Assembly (NCBI RefSeq): GCF_019145235.1
Contig: NZ_JAHSTV010000010.1
Span: forward strand, 186,001-250,000
Source: Pseudomonas farris
Lineage (GTDB): Bacteria; Pseudomonadota; Gammaproteobacteria; Pseudomonadales; Pseudomonadaceae
Length of the DNA stretch: 64,000 bases
Direction of reading: 5' to 3'
Within the stretch, counting starts at the first letter, position 1, and each line of letters begins with the position of its first letter. Below are positions 33,913 to 42,839 of the stretch, piece by piece. The notes beneath the pieces are model-generated. The model saw only the letters and a list, made by a program, of their open reading frames with translations. It searched no databases and had not been told where the DNA came from. The translations under genes and the position numbers were made by a program.

Positions 33913-34721
33913 AGCGGATTTCTACCCTGGGACTCACCGTCGCAATGATGTTATGGGGCGCTGCAGCGCAGGCCGTCGAACTGATGCACTGGGAACGCCT
34001 ACCCCTCGCGGTACCACTGGTGATCAATCAGGAACGGGTGGTCTTTGTCGATGAGGCTGTTCGCGTCGGCGTGCCCTCAAACCTGACGGGCAAGCTTCGC
34101 GTGCAATCAACCGGAGGCACACTTTACCTGCGAGCGTCGGAAGCCATTGCACCGACCCGCCTGCAACTGCAATCGGTCACGACGGGCGAGATCATCCTCC
34201 TGGACATCGCGGCCACGCCTGGCGATCAACCGCTGGAGCCCGTGCGTATTCTCAAGAATGCTCAGGGGCAAGCTACCGAGGCGGAATCGAGCACCGTCCC
34301 TGTTCCAGAACGCACACCGATCCCGGTCGCTCTAACGCGCTATGCCGCACAAAGCCTGTACGCACCGCTACGCACCGTGGAGTCCCTGCCCGGCGTACGC
34401 CGCGTCCCGCTCAAGCTGCGCACCGAACTGCCGACCCTGCTGCCGACCGAAAACGTGTCCAGCACACCCATCGCCGCCTGGCGACTCGGTGATTACTGGG
34501 TGACGGCGGTGAAATTGCGCAATCGTGGTTCAGAGACGGTGCAACTCGATCCGCGCCGACTGCAGGCCAAGCTATTCGCCGCGACCTTCCAACATGCTGT
34601 CCTCGGGCCGGTCGGCAGTCCTGAAGACACCACGATCACCTACCTCGTCACTCGTGGTGCCGGCCTCGAGCAAGCCGTGCTGCTCCTGCCTATTGCGCGA
34701 GGTGCTGACGATGAAAGCTAA
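33909..34721 (+). CDS. TIGR03749-like (DUF3438) T4SS protein, TraK/VirB9-like
   Basis: This 270-residue secreted protein has a signal peptide that ends near AAAQAVELMHW. Beta-rich motifs include LPLAVPLVINQERVVFVDEA and LRVQSTGGTLYLRASEAIAP. It is probably the outer-membrane-core adapter of the T4SS. Its end overlaps the TraB-like gene by 11 bases. Confidence 0.82.
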   Translation: MKRISTLGLTVAMMLWGAAAQAVELMHWERLPLAVPLVINQERVVFVDEAVRVGVPSNLTGKLRVQSTGGTLYLRASEAIAPTRLQLQSVTTGEIILLDIAATPGDQPLEPVRILKNAQGQATEAESSTVPVPERTPIPVALTRYAAQSLYAPLRTVESLPGVRRVPLKLRTELPTLLPTENVSSTPIAAWRLGDYWVTAVKLRNRGSETVQLDPRRLQAKLFAATFQHAVLGPVGSPEDTTITYLVTRGAGLEQAVLLLPIARGADDES

Positions 34722-36222
34722 CGCCTTGCTCAAATGGCTGGTACCGGCTGCGCTGCTGGCCGTGGTGTTGATCATCCTGAAAAGCTGGGTCGCGGGTAAT
34801 ACTCCCTCTCCAGAGCACCCAGTTGATCAGGGCAACATTCAGTTATCCGCCGAGCAAGCCAAATCGCTCGGCATTGCGGGTGATACCCCACGCGACACGG
34901 TCGCCACACTGGTCGGCCAGGTGAAGGCCATGCGCAGCGACATGCTCGGTTTGAAGAAACACAACGATTCGCTGCAGACGGAAAACAACCGCCTGCGCGA
35001 GCGGGAAAACAGTGTTGATTCGCGCATCCAGACCGCGCTTGGCAGCGTGACTCAACAGGTCGATGAAGGTCGCCGACAAGCCAACGAGGCCCGGCTCAAA
35101 GCGGAACAAGACAGTCGCCAGGCTCGCGGTCTGCTGACGCAGTTGCAGGACCAGTTGTCGGGGCTGACCGGCAAAGGCAAGGACATGCCAATCGGATTGG
35201 GGCTCGAGCCGGGCGACGGGGCTCAATTCGAGGGGCAACACTCTGTCACTGATACGCTGCAGTGGATTGAACCCTCGGATGCTCCGTCCACCAACGCCGG
35301 AGGCAAAACCAAGACCGCCTCCGCGCTGAGCCTGCCTACCACCTTCAACTCACTGGAGGGCTTGAACGACAACGCGATTGATCGCGGCCAGAAACAGCTA
35401 CGTGCGGTCACCCAGGGTGAGCATGCCCTCACGCGATCCGTTGATCGTACCGAAGGCGCGAAGCCGGTCTACACCATTCCCGAAAACGCGACATTGATGG
35501 GCTCGGTCGCCATGACCGCGCTGATCGGCCGAGTCCCGGTGGACGGCACCGTGAATGATCCCTATCCCTTCAAGGTGCTGGTCGGCCCCGAGAACCTGAC
35601 CGCCAACGGCATCGACCTGCCGGACGTCGCGGGTGCTGTGATGAGCGGCACGGCGTCCGGTGACTGGACCCTGTCTTGCGTACGCGGACAGGTCGAGTCA
35701 ATCACCTTTGTGTTTACCAATGGCACCATCCGTACGGTGCCTCAGCCGAAAGCGGTAGCCAGCCGCAATGCCTCCACCCAGAGCTCGAACATCGACAAGA
35801 TCCGCGGTGGGCTCGGCTACCTATCCGATCCGTATGGCATTCCATGCATTGCCGGCGAGCGCCGCTCGAATGCCCAGCAATACCTCGGCAGCCAAAGCCT
35901 GATCACTGCCGCTGGCGCGGGTGTCGCCGCCTTGCTCGGGGATGAGCAGAACAACAGCAGCGTGATCAGTTCGGGCGGCAGTGCCTTCGGGGTTACCAAC
36001 AGCACGGGCAACAGCGCGCTGAACTCAATTCTCAGTGGTGGGGTCAGCGACATCCGCGAATGGGTCAACAAGCTGTATGGCGAGGCCTTTGCTGCCGTGT
36101 ACGTGCCACCGGCCGCGCAGGTTGCGTTGCACCTCGACCATGAGATCACCATCGACTACGAGCCCAAGGGCCGGAGCGTTCGCCATGAAAAAGACCATGC
36201 CTCCCTGCCTGATCTGGATTAG
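34711..36222 (+). CDS. TIGR03752-like T4SS protein, TraB/VirB10-like
   Basis: ATG 34711 gives 503 residues. An N-terminal helix (about 8-25) and a coiled coil (about 60-130) are followed by a linker. The C-terminal VirB10-type domain has PENATLMGSVAMTALIGRVP, FKVLVGPENLTANG and ISSGGSAFGVTNSTGNSAL. It spans the envelope and gates the channel. It overlaps the next lipoprotein gene by 38 bases. Confidence 0.85.
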   Translation: MKANALLKWLVPAALLAVVLIILKSWVAGNTPSPEHPVDQGNIQLSAEQAKSLGIAGDTPRDTVATLVGQVKAMRSDMLGLKKHNDSLQTENNRLRERENSVDSRIQTALGSVTQQVDEGRRQANEARLKAEQDSRQARGLLTQLQDQLSGLTGKGKDMPIGLGLEPGDGAQFEGQHSVTDTLQWIEPSDAPSTNAGGKTKTASALSLPTTFNSLEGLNDNAIDRGQKQLRAVTQGEHALTRSVDRTEGAKPVYTIPENATLMGSVAMTALIGRVPVDGTVNDPYPFKVLVGPENLTANGIDLPDVAGAVMSGTASGDWTLSCVRGQVESITFVFTNGTIRTVPQPKAVASRNASTQSSNIDKIRGGLGYLSDPYGIPCIAGERRSNAQQYLGSQSLITAAGAGVAALLGDEQNNSSVISSGGSAFGVTNSTGNSALNSILSGGVSDIREWVNKLYGEAFAAVYVPPAAQVALHLDHEITIDYEPKGRSVRHEKDHASLPDLD

Positions 36223-36601
36223 CGTGCTTTGCCTAGTCCTGGCGGGGTGTTCCACCGACAAGGAGACGCTGCTGCCCCATGGCGAGCAAACCATGCTGGA
36301 CATCTGGAACGGCGCCGGCTCACAAGGCACTCAGCAGCAACTGCTGGATGCTCGGCAACAGTTACGCCGCCCGTTGGCTCAGACGGAGTTCGCCGTTTCT
36401 CTCGAAGAACCATACACTCGCACCGCAGCGAACGAGATCCGCAACCTGTTCCCTCGCCTGCCCAATCCCGATCTGGTGCTGTACGTGTATCCGCATCTGA
36501 GTGGTACCGAGCAAGCACCGATCCCGGGTTACTCAACCGTCTTTCCGTTCTACCAACGGGTGCAGTACGCATTGCCGGGTGAACGTCAGGAAGACTTGTA
36601 G
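36185..36601 (+). CDS. TIGR03751-like conjugation lipoprotein, TraV/VirB7-like
   Basis: The 138-residue lipoprotein has a signal with lipobox LAGC (Cys at about residue 22). The mature segment includes EPYTRTAANEIRNLFPRLPN and PDLVLYVYPHLSG. It would anchor the outer core in the outer membrane. It overlaps the TraB-like gene, and its stop shares a base with the GTG start of the VirB4-like gene. Confidence 0.83.
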   Translation: MKKTMPPCLIWISVLCLVLAGCSTDKETLLPHGEQTMLDIWNGAGSQGTQQQLLDARQQLRRPLAQTEFAVSLEEPYTRTAANEIRNLFPRLPNPDLVLYVYPHLSGTEQAPIPGYSTVFPFYQRVQYALPGERQEDL

Positions 36602-39354
36602 TGCGTACCGGCGATTCGGGCAACCGCACTGCCGCGTGGAAAGCCTGGCGCAACCCATTACGCCCTCGCGCCACGTTGGCCGATGACGCCGCACTGTATG
36701 TGCACAATCCAAGCTTCACCGATCACCTGCCGTGGGTCGAATACCTCGACACCGAGCAGTTTTTTTTGCTGGATGACAATCGCTCGGTGGGTGCGGTGTT
36801 CGAGTTACTGCCCATCGGCACCGAAGGGCGCGAACCCGATTGGTTAATGGCCGCCCGCGATGCCCTCGAGGATGCCCTGCAGGACAGCTTTGACGAGCTG
36901 GATCAGGCGCCTTGGGTGGCGCAGTTTTTCTGCCAGGACGACAACGACTTCACGCCCTACCTGAACCGTCTGACTGGCTATATTCGAGACAGTGCGCGAG
37001 GCACCGTCTTCACCGAGGCGTATTTGGAGCTCAGCCGCCGTCATCTGAAGGCCATCGCCAAGCCCAGTGGGCTATTTGAGGATAAGGTGGTGACACGCCT
37101 GCCCTGGCGCGGCAATAACCGACGGGTGCGCCTAGTGGTCTATCGCTGGCTTGGGTCTGACGCAGAGGAGACGGGACTCACCCCGGTGCAATCCCTGCAA
37201 CAGGCTTGTGAACGTATCGCTGCTTCATTGCAGGCGTGTGGGGTGCAATCGACGCGAGTCGATGGGCGAGATTTGTATGCCTGGTTAGTGCCCTGGTTCA
37301 ATCCGGCGCCCACGCTCACCAATGAAGCACCCGAGGAGTTCTACCGCCGTGTGGCCTATCCGGAGTCGGGTGACGGTGAGTCGCTGGAGCTGCCCTTTGA
37401 TCACGATTTTGCCGAGCGACTGTTCTTCAATGAACCGCGTTCGGATGTGCAGCACGGACTCTGGTTTTTCGATGATCAACCCCACCGGGTCATGGTGGTG
37501 GACAAGCTGCGCCGGGCCCCACTGATTGGTCAGCTCACTGGCGAAACCCGTAAGGGTGACGCGGTGAACGCGCTGTTCGACCAGTTGCCTGAAGGCACAG
37601 TGATGAGCCTGACCCTGGTGGTCAAACCCCAGGATGTGCTCGAAGAGCAGTTGAATCGCCTGGCCCGCAAAGCCATCGGTGAAAATCTGGCCTCGACCCA
37701 GACCCGTCAGGATGTCGAAGAGGCTCGCGCGATCATCGGCCGCCAGCACAAGCTGTACCGGGGCACCCTGGCGTTTTACCTGCGCGGTCACGATGAGCAG
37801 CAATTGCACCAGCGCTCGGTCAGCCTGGCCAACGCGTTGCTGGGTGCGGGGCTGCAACCGGTACGCGAAGGCGATGAAGTCGCCGCCTGCAACAGTTACC
37901 TGCGTTGGCTACCGATGGCTTACAACCCGGCCCGCGACACGCGCAACTGGTACACGCGGCTGATGTTCGCCCAGCACCTGGCGAACCTGGTTCCGGTGTG
38001 GGGTCGCAGCACCGGCACCGGCCACACGGGCATCACCCTGTTCAACCGCGGCGGTTCGCCACTGAGCTTCGACCCTCTGTCACGCCTGGACCGGGCCATG
38101 AACGGCCATCTGCTGTTGTTCGGCCCCACCGGTGCCGGCAAGTCGGCCACCCTGGTCACCCTGCTGATGCAGATCATGGCGGTGTACCGCCCACGCTTAT
38201 TTATCGTCGAGGCCGGCAATTCGTTTGGTTTGCAGGGCGACTACTTCGCGACACAGGGCCTGTCGGTCAATAAGGTCCAATTAAAACCTGGCGCCTCGGT
38301 CAGTCTCGCCCCGTTCGCCGATGCCTGGCGCCTGGTCGAGCAGCCGGATCAGGTGGCGAGTCTGTCGATCGATGAGCTGGACGATGAGGCGGTAGCCAGT
38401 CGCGAAGACCAGCGCGATATTCTCGGCGAATTGGAAATCACCGCTCGCCTGATGATCACCGGCGGCGAGGCCAAGGAAGAGGCGCGCCTGAGTCGAGCCG
38501 ATCGCAGCCTGATTCGCGAGTGCATTCTCGATGCGGCGCAGACCTGTGTCGCATCGAACCGCCAGGTACTGACCCGCGACGTGCGCGACGCGTTGCTGCG
38601 TGTCGCCGCCGACCCGCACCTGCCAGAAAAACGTCGCGAGCGTGCCCAGGAAATGGGCGAGTCCATCGACCTGTTCTGTCAGGGCTTCGAGGGTGAACTG
38701 TTCAATCGCGAGGGCACGCCTTGGCCCGAGAGCGATGTGACCATCGTCGACCTGGCTACCTATGCTCGTGAAGGTTACGAAGCCCAGATGTCCATCAGCT
38801 ACATCAGCCTGATGAACACCGTGAACAATCTCGCCGAGCGCGATCAGTACCTGGGCCGACCGATCATCATGGTCACCGACGAAGGCCATATCATCACCAA
38901 GAACCCGTTGCTGGCACCGTTCGTGGTCAAGGGCACGAAGATGTGGCGCAAGCTTGGCGCCTGGTTCTGGCTCGCCACGCAGAACCTTGCCGACTTCCCC
39001 ACTGCCGCGCAGACCATGCTCAACATGATCGAGTGGTGGATTTGTTTAAACATGCCACCGGCGGAAATCGAAGAAATCGCTCGATTCAAAAAGCTCACGC
39101 CGGCACAGAAAGCCTTGTTGCTCTCCGCCAGCAAGGAGCCTGGAAAATACACCGAGGGGGTGGTGCTGTCGAAAAAGCTCGAAACGCTGTTTCGAGCCGT
39201 GCCGCCCAGCCTCTATCTCGCCCTGGCCATGACGGAGCCCGAGGAAAAAGCCGAGCGCTGGAAACTGATGCAGGAGAACGGCTGCTCTGAGCTGGAAGCG
39301 GCGTATTGGGTAGCTGAACGGATCGATAGAGCGCGAGGAATAGAACCCGTATAG
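36601..39354 (+). CDS. TraC/VirB4-like conjugative transfer ATPase (TIGR03744-like)
   Basis: The 917-residue ATPase starts at GTG 36601. The N-terminal VirB4 domain contains QFFLLDDNRSVGAVFEL and WVAQFFCQDDNDFTPYLNRL. Walker A is LFGPTGAGKSATL (about 508) and Walker B is IIMVTDEGHII (about 755), followed by WFWLATQNLADFPTAAQ. It powers pilus biogenesis and substrate transfer at the inner membrane. It is the last gene of this operon segment before two inserted small regulator-like genes. Confidence 0.93.
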   Translation: MRTGDSGNRTAAWKAWRNPLRPRATLADDAALYVHNPSFTDHLPWVEYLDTEQFFLLDDNRSVGAVFELLPIGTEGREPDWLMAARDALEDALQDSFDELDQAPWVAQFFCQDDNDFTPYLNRLTGYIRDSARGTVFTEAYLELSRRHLKAIAKPSGLFEDKVVTRLPWRGNNRRVRLVVYRWLGSDAEETGLTPVQSLQQACERIAASLQACGVQSTRVDGRDLYAWLVPWFNPAPTLTNEAPEEFYRRVAYPESGDGESLELPFDHDFAERLFFNEPRSDVQHGLWFFDDQPHRVMVVDKLRRAPLIGQLTGETRKGDAVNALFDQLPEGTVMSLTLVVKPQDVLEEQLNRLARKAIGENLASTQTRQDVEEARAIIGRQHKLYRGTLAFYLRGHDEQQLHQRSVSLANALLGAGLQPVREGDEVAACNSYLRWLPMAYNPARDTRNWYTRLMFAQHLANLVPVWGRSTGTGHTGITLFNRGGSPLSFDPLSRLDRAMNGHLLLFGPTGAGKSATLVTLLMQIMAVYRPRLFIVEAGNSFGLQGDYFATQGLSVNKVQLKPGASVSLAPFADAWRLVEQPDQVASLSIDELDDEAVASREDQRDILGELEITARLMITGGEAKEEARLSRADRSLIRECILDAAQTCVASNRQVLTRDVRDALLRVAADPHLPEKRRERAQEMGESIDLFCQGFEGELFNREGTPWPESDVTIVDLATYAREGYEAQMSISYISLMNTVNNLAERDQYLGRPIIMVTDEGHIITKNPLLAPFVVKGTKMWRKLGAWFWLATQNLADFPTAAQTMLNMIEWWICLNMPPAEIEEIARFKKLTPAQKALLLSASKEPGKYTEGVVLSKKLETLFRAVPPSLYLALAMTEPEEKAERWKLMQENGCSELEAAYWVAERIDRARGIEPV

Positions 39355-39395
39355 GGAAAACTATTCAGGTATCGCGCTCTGAAGCGAGCGACAGG

Positions 39396-39653
39396 TTATT
39401 GTGACGCGCCTCGAAGTCGCTGCTGAATTCTCAACAGGAATCCGGTTTCAAAAGCATCTTGGCAGTCACCGACAGGAAAGGTTTTGCGCGCTTGCGCCAA
39501 CTCCCACCACAGTGGAATTTCGCCGGGCGCATCAAGCCAAGACTGAGCGCATTGCACGCCACGTTCGATCATCGGGGAAAATTCGCTGCTCCAAGGTGTC
39601 AGAAGACTTGGGCAACCATCCGCCGCAGGAATTGAAATATAGTTTTCGTCCAT
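39396..39653 (-). CDS. Small protein, possibly QslA-like antiactivator
   Basis: From ATG 39653 the protein has 85 residues (MDENYISIPAADGC). The centre is RGVQCAQSWLDAPGEIPLWW and the end is DCQDAFETGFLLRIQQRL. The last motif reminds me of small Pseudomonas proteins annotated as QslA, a LasR antiactivator, but I cannot confirm this. It is opposite to the surrounding transfer genes, next to an XRE gene, and may be a regulatory cassette inserted in the operon. Confidence 0.5.
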   Translation of the reverse strand: MDENYISIPAADGCPSLLTPWSSEFSPMIERGVQCAQSWLDAPGEIPLWWELAQARKTFPVGDCQDAFETGFLLRIQQRLRGASQ

Positions 39654-39821
39654 ACCCACCCTAGATGTCTGATTTGTTATTAGACGCTGGTCCAGCTTCG
39701 AAAATCTTAACGAAACCAAATGAACGCTCGATAACAGGCATGAGCATCAAATGGCCTAGATCAATGCAAATGTAGACTATATCCCGTGGATTGAGAGTCC
39801 CTCAAGGCGCAATTTGCGCGC

Positions 39822-40076
39822 ATGACTCAAGACTACGAACAGCTTCGCCTGCAACTGGCGGAGAACATCCGTTTGATACGGCGCGTGAAGAATCTTACCC
39901 AAGAGCAGCTGGCGCTCATGGCCGAGGTGGATCGTACCTACGTCAGTCAAATCGAACGAGGAGTAGGAAACCCATCGCTATTGGTGCTGTGCAAACTCGC
40001 CAATATTTTCGAAATTACCACAGATCAGCTACTTGTAGACCCCGATACCCTGCGCAGCTCCCTCCACGTCAAATGA
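39822..40076 (+). CDS. XRE-family HTH regulator within the T4SS cluster
   Basis: The 84-residue protein is almost entirely a Cro/CI domain: NIRLIRRVKNLTQEQLALMA, then RTYVSQIERGVGNPSLLVLC and ITTDQLL. Chromosomal and element copies of this C.AhdI-like size often control restriction or element genes. It lies between the VirB4-like gene and the TraU-like gene, where I would expect only transfer genes. Confidence 0.85.
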   Translation: MTQDYEQLRLQLAENIRLIRRVKNLTQEQLALMAEVDRTYVSQIERGVGNPSLLVLCKLANIFEITTDQLLVDPDTLRSSLHVK

Positions 40077-40181
40077 TAGTCTCACGTCTCACAAATCCGA
40101 TAGATCCGCCTTCATAATTACCACTGACAGTCTTCAATCCGTAACCGACGCTGCCCAGGCCATTCACCGAGAGCCTGGATC

Positions 40182-41138
40182 ATGCTTGTTGCCTGCTCCT
40201 CAATCCCGCCCACAAAGCTACGGCCCTTTGCGCTGAGCGTCCTGCTGGCGTGCGGTCCAAGCATGGCGCTGGACACCGGCAGCATCACGTCCTCCGTGCT
40301 TTCGCCAAACTGTCTCGAATACAGGGTCGTCGGCATTTGTTTCTGGCTGCTCTGCACGCCCTTCGGCTGCACAGTCAAAACCTCGACCAAGGTTCGTCAT
40401 TTCATTCCTGAGCTGGTGGTCTCGAGCTACGCCACCACCGGCAATAACCCCTGGACCGAGATGGCCACCCTCTCCTCTCCCATTAGCGGTGCGGAAGGTG
40501 GCGGCAACCTGATCACCCCGAACACCCACCGCGACAACCTGCCCCGATTCAAGAACGTCGATGGCATCGGTCATCCCGGTGGCTGGGCCGCAACGCAACT
40601 GGCCTCTCAATCCGGTTATGCCTGCATCAGCGGCGCTACTGCATTCATGCCCTACTACCTGAGCACCCTGGACTCACTGGCCTGGCGCCACGGCATCCCG
40701 GAAATTTTCTACCCCGAGTCGCTCATGCCCGGGATCCGTGAAATCGGTCGTCAGGCCTCAGGCAACATGTGGGGCAACGTCTATCCCCGCCAGGGATTTC
40801 TGGTGCAGCCCGACGACTTCAAGGCGGCCGCCGTCATGGCGCAACGGGCCGGCGATGTCATTACCCGTAACGGGCAGCCGCATGCGTACTTACCGCTCAC
40901 GCCCGCGAAACGCGACGGCTACTGGCCGCCTGGGCCGATCATTGAAAACGACGCTTCGACCCACAAGTGGCAATTGCTCCACCCCCAGGCTCAACCCACG
41001 TGCGCCATCTTCCCCAGTGATCCGGTGCAGAGCACGGATGGTGGCTACGCCTGGTCGCTGTGGCGGCCCTACAGCTGCTGCAAACGCGAAGGACAGACCT
41101 TCCTGTTCAGCATCGACTTCGAAGGCGGTGCGTCATGA
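40182..41138 (+). CDS. TraU-like ICE protein (TIGR03756, PFL_4710 family)
   Basis: The 318-residue secreted protein has a signal segment (FALSVLLACGPSMALDTGSI). Many Cys follow (CLEYRVVGICFWLLCTPFGC), along with GNNPWTEM and an SPMLPGIREIG-type region, typical of TraU. In F-like systems TraU is needed for DNA transfer. It overlaps the next gene by 4 bases. The TIGR03757-type gene normally preceding it in this family was not found. Confidence 0.87.
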   Translation: MLVACSSIPPTKLRPFALSVLLACGPSMALDTGSITSSVLSPNCLEYRVVGICFWLLCTPFGCTVKTSTKVRHFIPELVVSSYATTGNNPWTEMATLSSPISGAEGGGNLITPNTHRDNLPRFKNVDGIGHPGGWAATQLASQSGYACISGATAFMPYYLSTLDSLAWRHGIPEIFYPESLMPGIREIGRQASGNMWGNVYPRQGFLVQPDDFKAAAVMAQRAGDVITRNGQPHAYLPLTPAKRDGYWPPGPIIENDASTHKWQLLHPQAQPTCAIFPSDPVQSTDGGYAWSLWRPYSCCKREGQTFLFSIDFEGGAS

Positions 41139-42517
41139 GTCGGCTTCTCGCGCGCCCCTGGTTGGGCACGATGAGTCTGGTGCTCTACGGACTGCTTACC
41201 ATGACCACGCATGCCGACGCCGCCGAAGGTGATTACCGCCTGGGCACTCAAGGCGAAGTGCTCGACGACCGGGTGATGTACACCATCGGTGGCGGCTCGG
41301 CAGTCGGCTCACCGAGTTCGCTCTACCAACCCAGTGGTCTCGGTGTCGGCGGGTCCTGGCGAGCGAACATGATGTGCGGCAACATGAGCCTCACCAACAC
41401 CCTGCAAAACCAGCTGAACGGCGTCACCGAAGGTTTCCAGCAGATCATGGGCAGCATCGTGCAGAACGCGACCCAAGCGGTGATGTCGCTGCCGGCGTTG
41501 ATCATCCAGCGCGCCAATCCTGGCCTCTATGAGCTGCTCAGTAACGGCGTGATGCAAGGTCGTATCGACTTCGACCGCTCCAAGCTGACCTGCCAGGCCA
41601 TGGCCGAAAAGATGGCGGACGAGGTCGGTCAAGCCGGCTGGGGCGCGCTGGCGAAGAACCAGGAGATGCAGGGCAACCTGGAGCAAACCGGCGGTGATGC
41701 CGTGGCCGCGGTGAAAAACACCGAGGCCCATAACGGCAACAATGGGGTGTCCTGGGTCGGCGGTTCGAAGTCTGGAGGCAGCGGGCAGACACCCATTCGG
41801 GTGACTTCCGACGTTGTGCGCGCGGGCTATAACCTGCTGCATAACCGTTCGGTGGATGACAGTGCCTCGATCAGCAGCAATGATTGCCTCGGTGGGGCTA
41901 TTTGCCAGACCTGGGCCTCGCCCCAGGAGGAATCCGAATGGGCCGTCCGCGTGCTGGGCGAGAGCGAAGTCTCGACCTGCGACAGCTGCGAAACCCTGCG
42001 TGCGACCGCTGGCAGCGGATTGACGCCGCTGATCCAGGAGGCCTACAGCGAACGCCTCAAGGCCCTGCAAGGATTACTGTCGGGCTCACTGCCGCCTACC
42101 CCTGACAATCTGGCGAAAGCCTCCAGCCCGATGCTGCCGGTAACCCGTGGAGTGGTCGAAGCCCTGCGCGACGATCCCGACCAGGATCTGTTGGCACGGC
42201 GCCTGGCCAGCGAGACGGCCTTGTCCAGCGTACTCGACAAGGCGCTCCTGCTACTGCGTACGCTACTGGCGGGCAGCCACGAACCCAATATCGCCTCAGC
42301 TGAGCCGGCACAGCGCGCCTTGACGAAAAACATCGACGCCCTAGAGCGCGAAATACGCCTGCTACAAACCGAGCTGCAGGTCCGGCAGATGCTCGCCACC
42401 AATACCGCCAGCCTGGTGCTCGATCGACATGCGGGTGGTGCCGATGCTTCGCGTACCGTCGAGCAAGGCGACCCTGAGCCGGGCCGACTCAATGATGCTG
42501 ACGCTAGGCGCAAATGA
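41135..42517 (+). CDS. TIGR03755-like ICE protein (PFL_4711 family), TraH-like
   Basis: ATG 41135 gives 460 residues with a signal peptide ending near THADAAEGD. Motifs include DRVMYTIGGGSAVGSPSS, MMCGNMSLTNTLQNQLNGVT and a C-terminal coiled coil (about 395-430). The family is thought to act in pilus assembly in the periplasm. It overlaps the TraU-like gene and is 3 bases before a small membrane protein gene. Confidence 0.84.
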   Translation: MSRLLARPWLGTMSLVLYGLLTMTTHADAAEGDYRLGTQGEVLDDRVMYTIGGGSAVGSPSSLYQPSGLGVGGSWRANMMCGNMSLTNTLQNQLNGVTEGFQQIMGSIVQNATQAVMSLPALIIQRANPGLYELLSNGVMQGRIDFDRSKLTCQAMAEKMADEVGQAGWGALAKNQEMQGNLEQTGGDAVAAVKNTEAHNGNNGVSWVGGSKSGGSGQTPIRVTSDVVRAGYNLLHNRSVDDSASISSNDCLGGAICQTWASPQEESEWAVRVLGESEVSTCDSCETLRATAGSGLTPLIQEAYSERLKALQGLLSGSLPPTPDNLAKASSPMLPVTRGVVEALRDDPDQDLLARRLASETALSSVLDKALLLLRTLLAGSHEPNIASAEPAQRALTKNIDALEREIRLLQTELQVRQMLATNTASLVLDRHAGGADASRTVEQGDPEPGRLNDADARRK

Positions 42518-42520
42518 GCC

Positions 42521-42829
42521 ATGAAACACTCACCGCTATTCACTCTGCTTTCAGGTCTGGGGATTGCCGCAGTGATGATCCTGACCGCCGCACTGGTCGC
42601 CTGGATCGGCCGCACTGCGCTGGGGAGTTTCGAGGCCTGGCAGCAGGCATTCGAATCCGCACGACCTTATCTGCGGTGGTGGCGCGCCCTGCTCTACGCC
42701 GCCCTCTTTGCGCTCTGGTGGGACCTGCTTCGGCGCTACCGACATCGACCACAGGATCGACTGCGCGTGAAACGCATCGGGGCATTAGGGCTCGTGCTCT
42801 CGACCGTCGTCGAACTCACCCGACTGTGA
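42521..42829 (+). CDS. Small ICE membrane protein
   Basis: The 102-residue protein has two to three hydrophobic segments (FTLLSGLGIAAVMILTAALV, LLYAALFALWWDLLRRYRHR, and a C-terminal one). Homologues sit between PFL_4711 and TraG in related islands. The function is unknown. An inner-membrane accessory of the T4SS is inferred. Confidence 0.72.
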   Translation: MKHSPLFTLLSGLGIAAVMILTAALVAWIGRTALGSFEAWQQAFESARPYLRWWRALLYAALFALWWDLLRRYRHRPQDRLRVKRIGALGLVLSTVVELTRL

Positions 42830-42839
42830 GGTCACCACC

